Shown: positions 60,760 through 64,000 of the stretch, one piece after another | Layout of the letters: each line of letters opens with the position of its first letter | Numbering within the stretch: the first letter of the stretch is position 1 | Assembly: GCA_965232265.1 (NCBI GenBank) | Contig: CBDDPH010000002.1 | Coordinates: 186,001 to 250,000 of the forward strand | Direction: 5' to 3' | Length of the DNA stretch: 64,000 bases | Source: VXRD01 sp965232265 | Lineage (GTDB): Bacteria; Latescibacterota; UBA2968 | Program-made: the position numbers and the translations under genes | The notes under the pieces: generated by a model | The model's database searches: none | Seen by the model: only the letters and a program-made list of their open reading frames with translations | Told to the model about the DNA's origin: nothing

Positions 60760-62217
60760 GTGTCTGACGACTCTGTTTTTTCCGTCCAAACAGCGCGGGA
60801 GCTTGTACAGGGCATTCGCAGGGGTACGCATACAGCCCGCGAAATAACGGAAGAGTTCCTCGCGCACATCCAAAATACAAATCCCGATATCAATGCCTTC
60901 ATCACTATTGATGAAGAAGGCGCGCTCAAAGCCGCAGATGCTGTTGATCAAAAGGCCGCAGAGGGTCAGGGTCTTGGCCCTCTCGCAGGTATCCCGATTG
61001 CCCTGAAAGATGTGTTGTGTACCAAAGGGCTGCGCACGACCTGTGCTTCAAAAATTCTCGACAATTTTATCCCACCTTATGACGCAACCGTTGTTACCCG
61101 TCTGCGTCAAGCCGATGCAATCATCCTGGGCAAACTCAATATGGATGAGTTTGCCATGGGGTCTTCCAGCGAAAATTCCCATTTTGGTTCGGTCAAAAAT
61201 CCGCGCGATCAAACTCGCGTAACAGGCGGGTCCAGCGGCGGTTCTGCAGCTGCTGTTGCTGCCGGTCAGGCTCTTATGACTCTGGGGTCTGACACTGGGG
61301 GATCTGTTCGTTTGCCCGCATCTTTCTGCGGTGTGGTGGGTCTCAAACCCACTTATGGTCGCGTTTCTCGTTATGGTCTGATCGCCTATGCCTCTTCGCT
61401 CGACCAGATTGGCCCATTTGCGCGTAATGTCGAAGATGCAGCCACCCTGCTCGGCGTCATCGCTGGTCACGATCCCCGCGATTCTACCTCTGCCCATGTA
61501 CCGGTGCCCAATTACCTTTTGGCCTGTCAGAGAGGCGTTGATGGTCTCACCATTGGCTTGCCGACAGAGTTTTTCGGCGAGGGTCTGCAATCCGACGTTC
61601 GCAATGCCGTTATGCAAGGGGTTGAGGTTCTGGAAAAAAATGGCGCGTCTATTCGCGAGGTTTCGCTGCCAACGGCTGGACACCCCGCCTTTGCGATTGC
61701 CGCCTATTATATTGTCGCCACGGCTGAGGCATCGTCAAATCTGTCGCGTTACGATGGGGTGAAATACGGCTTTCGCGATGAGGCGGAAGACCTGATTGAT
61801 ATGTATGTTCAAACGCGCAGCAAGGGTTTTGGCGCGGAAGTCAAGCGTCGGATTATGCTGGGGACTTACGCGCTGAGTGCGGGGTATTACGATGCGTATT
61901 ATCGCAAGGCGCAACAGGTGCGCACGCTTATTCGTCGGGATTTTGAGCGCGCGTTTGAATCCTGCGATCTCCTCGCTTCGCCCGTATCGCCTACGCCGGC
62001 ATTTAAGCTGGGTGAAAAACTCGACGATCCGCTTCAGATGTATCTTTCCGATATTTATACCGTTTCTGTGAATCTCGCGGGTATTCCCGGTATTTCGGTG
62101 CCTTGTGGTACATCGACCGAAGGCTTGCCCATAGGCTTGCAGTTGCTGGGCAATACTTTTGCCGAAGAAACCATTTTGAGCGCGTCTGCGGTTGTTGAAA
62201 GCGAGTTGGCGTCATGA
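60760..62217 (+). CDS. gatA: Asp-tRNA(Asn)/Glu-tRNA(Gln) amidotransferase subunit GatA
   Basis: A 485-residue amidase-signature enzyme producing ammonia for amide-tRNA synthesis. GTG start with GGAGG. Lys-cisSer-Ser triad segments: PIALKDVLCTKGLRTTCAS, TGGSSGGSAAAVAAGQALMT, GSDTGGSVRLPASFCGVVGL. TyrGRVSRYGLIAYASSLDQIG-type motif is present (YGRVSRYGLIAYASSLDQIG). Overlaps gatB by 4 bases. Confidence 0.97.
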   Translation: MSDDSVFSVQTARELVQGIRRGTHTAREITEEFLAHIQNTNPDINAFITIDEEGALKAADAVDQKAAEGQGLGPLAGIPIALKDVLCTKGLRTTCASKILDNFIPPYDATVVTRLRQADAIILGKLNMDEFAMGSSSENSHFGSVKNPRDQTRVTGGSSGGSAAAVAAGQALMTLGSDTGGSVRLPASFCGVVGLKPTYGRVSRYGLIAYASSLDQIGPFARNVEDAATLLGVIAGHDPRDSTSAHVPVPNYLLACQRGVDGLTIGLPTEFFGEGLQSDVRNAVMQGVEVLEKNGASIREVSLPTAGHPAFAIAAYYIVATAEASSNLSRYDGVKYGFRDEAEDLIDMYVQTRSKGFGAEVKRRIMLGTYALSAGYYDAYYRKAQQVRTLIRRDFERAFESCDLLASPVSPTPAFKLGEKLDDPLQMYLSDIYTVSVNLAGIPGISVPCGTSTEGLPIGLQLLGNTFAEETILSASAVVESELAS

Positions 62218-63665
62218 ATTACGAGTCTGTCATCGGTCTGGAAGTACACGCCCAGCTTGCGACTACGACCAAAATTTTTTGCGGATGCAGTGCCGAATTT
62301 GGGGCCGATCCCAATACCCATGTTTGCCCGGTGTGTTTGGGCTTGCCGGGCGCGCTTCCCGTGCTGAATCAAAATGTGGTTGAATTGGCGATGTACATTG
62401 CGCTGGCCGCGGGTTGCACCATTCAACCGCGCAGCCGTTTTCTGCGGAAGAATTATTTTTATCCCGATCTGCCCAAGGGGTATCAGATTTCGCAGTTTCA
62501 ATCGAATGAAGAAATGCCCCTGGCTACTGGCGGGAGTGTTGACGTGCCTACGGCTGACGGGGGTAGAAAGACCATTCGCCTTACGCGTATCCACATGGAA
62601 GAAGATGCTGGCAAGAGCATCCACCAGGAGGATTTTGTGGCTGCCGGGGAGTCTCTCGTGGATGTCAATCGCTGTGGGGTGCCGCTTATCGAGATTGTGA
62701 GTGAGCCGGATCTTTCCACGCCGAAGGAAGTATTTCACTATCTGACGAGTTTGCATCAATTGCTGGTGTACACGGGGGTTTCTGAAGGCGATATGGAAAA
62801 AGGACATATGCGGATCGATGCCAATGTGTCGATTCGACCTGTTGGAGAAATCCAACTCGGTACGAAGGTTGAGATCAAAAATGTCAATTCTTTTCGCAAT
62901 TGCCAACGCGCTATCGAGTCCGAGATTCAGCGGCAGATTGATTTGCTCGAGACCGGCGGTGAGATTGAGCAGGCGACGATGCTCTACGATCCCGACCGCA
63001 ATATTTTGCGGGCTATGCGTACAAAAGAGGGGTCGGACGATTATCGCTATTTTCCCGACCCGGATCTGGTTCCCCTTGTTGTAGATGATGCCTGGGTCGA
63101 GCGCGTTCAGAGCCAGATTCCCGAGTTGCCAGAGGACAAGCGCGTGCGGTTTGCAGAGGTTTACGATATTTCTGCCGATCAGATCGATGTGCTTACAGCA
63201 GATCGAGATATTGCGGATTATTTTGAAGCTACGGTTGCGGCGGGTGTGCAGAGCAGGCTTGCGGCAAATTGGATACAGGGCGATGTGATGCGCGTTCTCA
63301 ATGATCGGAAGATCGCGATTGGCGATTTGCGCGTTTCAGCCGGACGCCTTACGGAATTGATTGGTTTGATCGATAAGGGCGATATTAGCACCAGTATCGC
63401 GAGGACGGTTTTTGATGATATGGTGGAGACAGGGGATAGTCCTGCGGCGATTGTTGAGAAGAAGGGGCTTGTGCAGATTAGCGATGCGGGTGAACTCGAT
63501 GGCGTGATCGACCAGATTATTGCGGATAATCCCGAGGAGGTTGAGCGGTTTAAAGGCGGCGATCAAAAGCTTATGGGGTTCTTTATGGGCCAGCTTATGA
63601 GAGCCACAAAGGGCCAGGCGAATCCCCAAAAAGCCAGTCAGTTGTTGCGGGAGAAATTGGGATAA
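62214..63665 (+). CDS. gatB: Asp-tRNA(Asn)/Glu-tRNA(Gln) amidotransferase subunit GatB
   Basis: A 483-residue kinase-transamidase subunit. YESVIGLEVHAQLATTTKIF, CPVCLGLPGALPVLN, RKNYFYPDLPKGYQISQFQ, RIHMEEDAGKS, GVPLIEIVSEPDL and YRYFPDPDLVPL are family motifs, with the C-terminal YqeY-like tail. Coupled to gatA by ATGA. The presence of gatAB means indirect amidation of tRNA(Gln) and/or tRNA(Asn). No gatC is adjacent. Confidence 0.97.
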   Translation: MNYESVIGLEVHAQLATTTKIFCGCSAEFGADPNTHVCPVCLGLPGALPVLNQNVVELAMYIALAAGCTIQPRSRFLRKNYFYPDLPKGYQISQFQSNEEMPLATGGSVDVPTADGGRKTIRLTRIHMEEDAGKSIHQEDFVAAGESLVDVNRCGVPLIEIVSEPDLSTPKEVFHYLTSLHQLLVYTGVSEGDMEKGHMRIDANVSIRPVGEIQLGTKVEIKNVNSFRNCQRAIESEIQRQIDLLETGGEIEQATMLYDPDRNILRAMRTKEGSDDYRYFPDPDLVPLVVDDAWVERVQSQIPELPEDKRVRFAEVYDISADQIDVLTADRDIADYFEATVAAGVQSRLAANWIQGDVMRVLNDRKIAIGDLRVSAGRLTELIGLIDKGDISTSIARTVFDDMVETGDSPAAIVEKKGLVQISDAGELDGVIDQIIADNPEEVERFKGGDQKLMGFFMGQLMRATKGQANPQKASQLLREKLG

Positions 63666-63698
63666 ACGGCAAAAATTAGCATAGTTATAAACTTTACG

Positions 63699-63959
63699 AT
63701 GAATCGACATCAAAAGCTCTTGCTTCAAATTTTGCGTGGTACATCGGATGCCAATATTCATTTTCGATCTCTGTGTCGCTTGTTGCGACATTTGAAATTT
63801 GAAGTGCGGATTCGCGGGGATCATCATATTTTTACCAAAGAAGGTATAATCGAAATTTTGAATATCCAGCCGAAGGGTAAGCAAGCCAAACCCTATCAAG
63901 TAAGACAGATTCGCAATGTAATTCTCAAATACCGATTGGGAGATTTAGGCGATGACTAA
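63699..63959 (+). CDS. hicA: HicA-like toxin
   Basis: 86 residues with the HicA (double-stranded RNA-binding-like) pattern: FRSLCRLLRHLKFEVRIRGD then HHIFTK, with the active-site His, and NIQPKGKQAKPYQVRQIRNV. It acts as an mRNA interferase in known systems. Overlaps the downstream hicB by 8 bases. Confidence 0.85.
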   Translation: MNRHQKLLLQILRGTSDANIHFRSLCRLLRHLKFEVRIRGDHHIFTKEGIIEILNIQPKGKQAKPYQVRQIRNVILKYRLGDLGDD

Positions 63960-64000
63960 TAATTACAAATACGAAATCATCATTTATTGGAGTGAGGAAG
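63952..64000 (+). CDS. hicB: HicB-like antitoxin (3' partial)
   Basis: Visible product is MTNNYKYEIIIYWSEE, typical of the HicB N-terminus. It starts inside the hicA 3' end and runs off the window. The antitoxin role is inferred from the pairing. Confidence 0.75.
   Translation, partial: MTNNYKYEIIIYWSEE

Overview
The window is about 64 kb of bacterial chromosome, close to 50% G+C, with dense genes and short spacers. The left end cuts a lytic transglycosylase and the right end cuts a HicB antitoxin. I see no rRNA, tRNA, CRISPR array, insertion sequence or phage gene. Lipoprotein signals, TolC and RND genes, Tat and Gat genes indicate a Gram-negative bacterium. Two phytanoyl-CoA-dioxygenase-like proteins, an RhmD-like enolase-superfamily enzyme, a DUF4321 protein and a NuoEF-fused formate dehydrogenase fit an uncultured FCB-type lineage such as Latescibacterota or Poribacteria. 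That placement is an inference with low confidence.

Layout. 1-2.6 kb: MltF-like transglycosylase facing an MNT/HEPN module. 2.6-9 kb: divergent thiamin loci (thiC on minus; thiO-thiS-thiG-tenI/thiE-thiD-thiE on plus), each behind its own TPP riboswitch and promoter. 9-9.5 kb: nucleotidyltransferase pair. 9.5-15.4 kb: an SLBB-CAP lipoprotein, then an NAD-linked formate dehydrogenase whose catalytic subunit is read through an in-frame UGA (selenocysteine) with a fdhF-like SECIS hairpin. 15.8-19.8 kb (minus): two lipoproteins sharing one N-terminal module but carrying different sensor domains (double Cache versus Leu/Ile/Val-type binding protein), then a PhyH-like oxygenase. 20-23.4 kb: an RND pump followed by a 26-residue membrane protein. 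23.4-26.9 kb: pdxA, ridA, and a three-gene set of membrane protein, HhH lipoprotein and Tat-exported dioxygenase. 27-33.9 kb: a CusCBA-type metal efflux locus with a Cys-rich periplasmic protein in front and an HMA lipoprotein behind. 34-36.4 kb: an A+T-rich type II restriction-modification pair. 36.4-43.4 kb: PhyH, an orphan OmpR-type regulator, gamma-glutamyltransferase, RhmD-like dehydratase, YkgJ, an alpha/alpha-toroid protein and a RidA/CnbZ-like protein.

43.5-54.5 kb is one long plus-strand biosynthetic array: ilvN, a 41-aa ORF, leuA, leuC, leuD, cimA, an alaC-like aminotransferase, argJ, an aspartate aminotransferase and accA. In front of it is a promoter, a short ORF ending in a dense run of Leu/Ile/Val codons, and two mutually exclusive hairpins, which together look like a branched-chain amino acid attenuator. 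54.5-57.4 kb holds a promoter-to-terminator unit with no long ORF, then comEC on minus. 57.5-63.7 kb holds truA, a DegP-like protease, pssA, DUF4321, tatA, gatA and gatB, and the window ends in hicAB.

Dispersed short repeats (GCAGATG-type units, GTAGGGGCG hairpins, heptamer arrays) sit in spacers. The GCAGATG units are placed at or within a few bases of stop codons. Strongest points for follow-up: the selenocysteine formate dehydrogenase, the branched-chain leader, the two genes too small for routine callers (26 and 41 aa), and the module-shuffled sensor lipoproteins.
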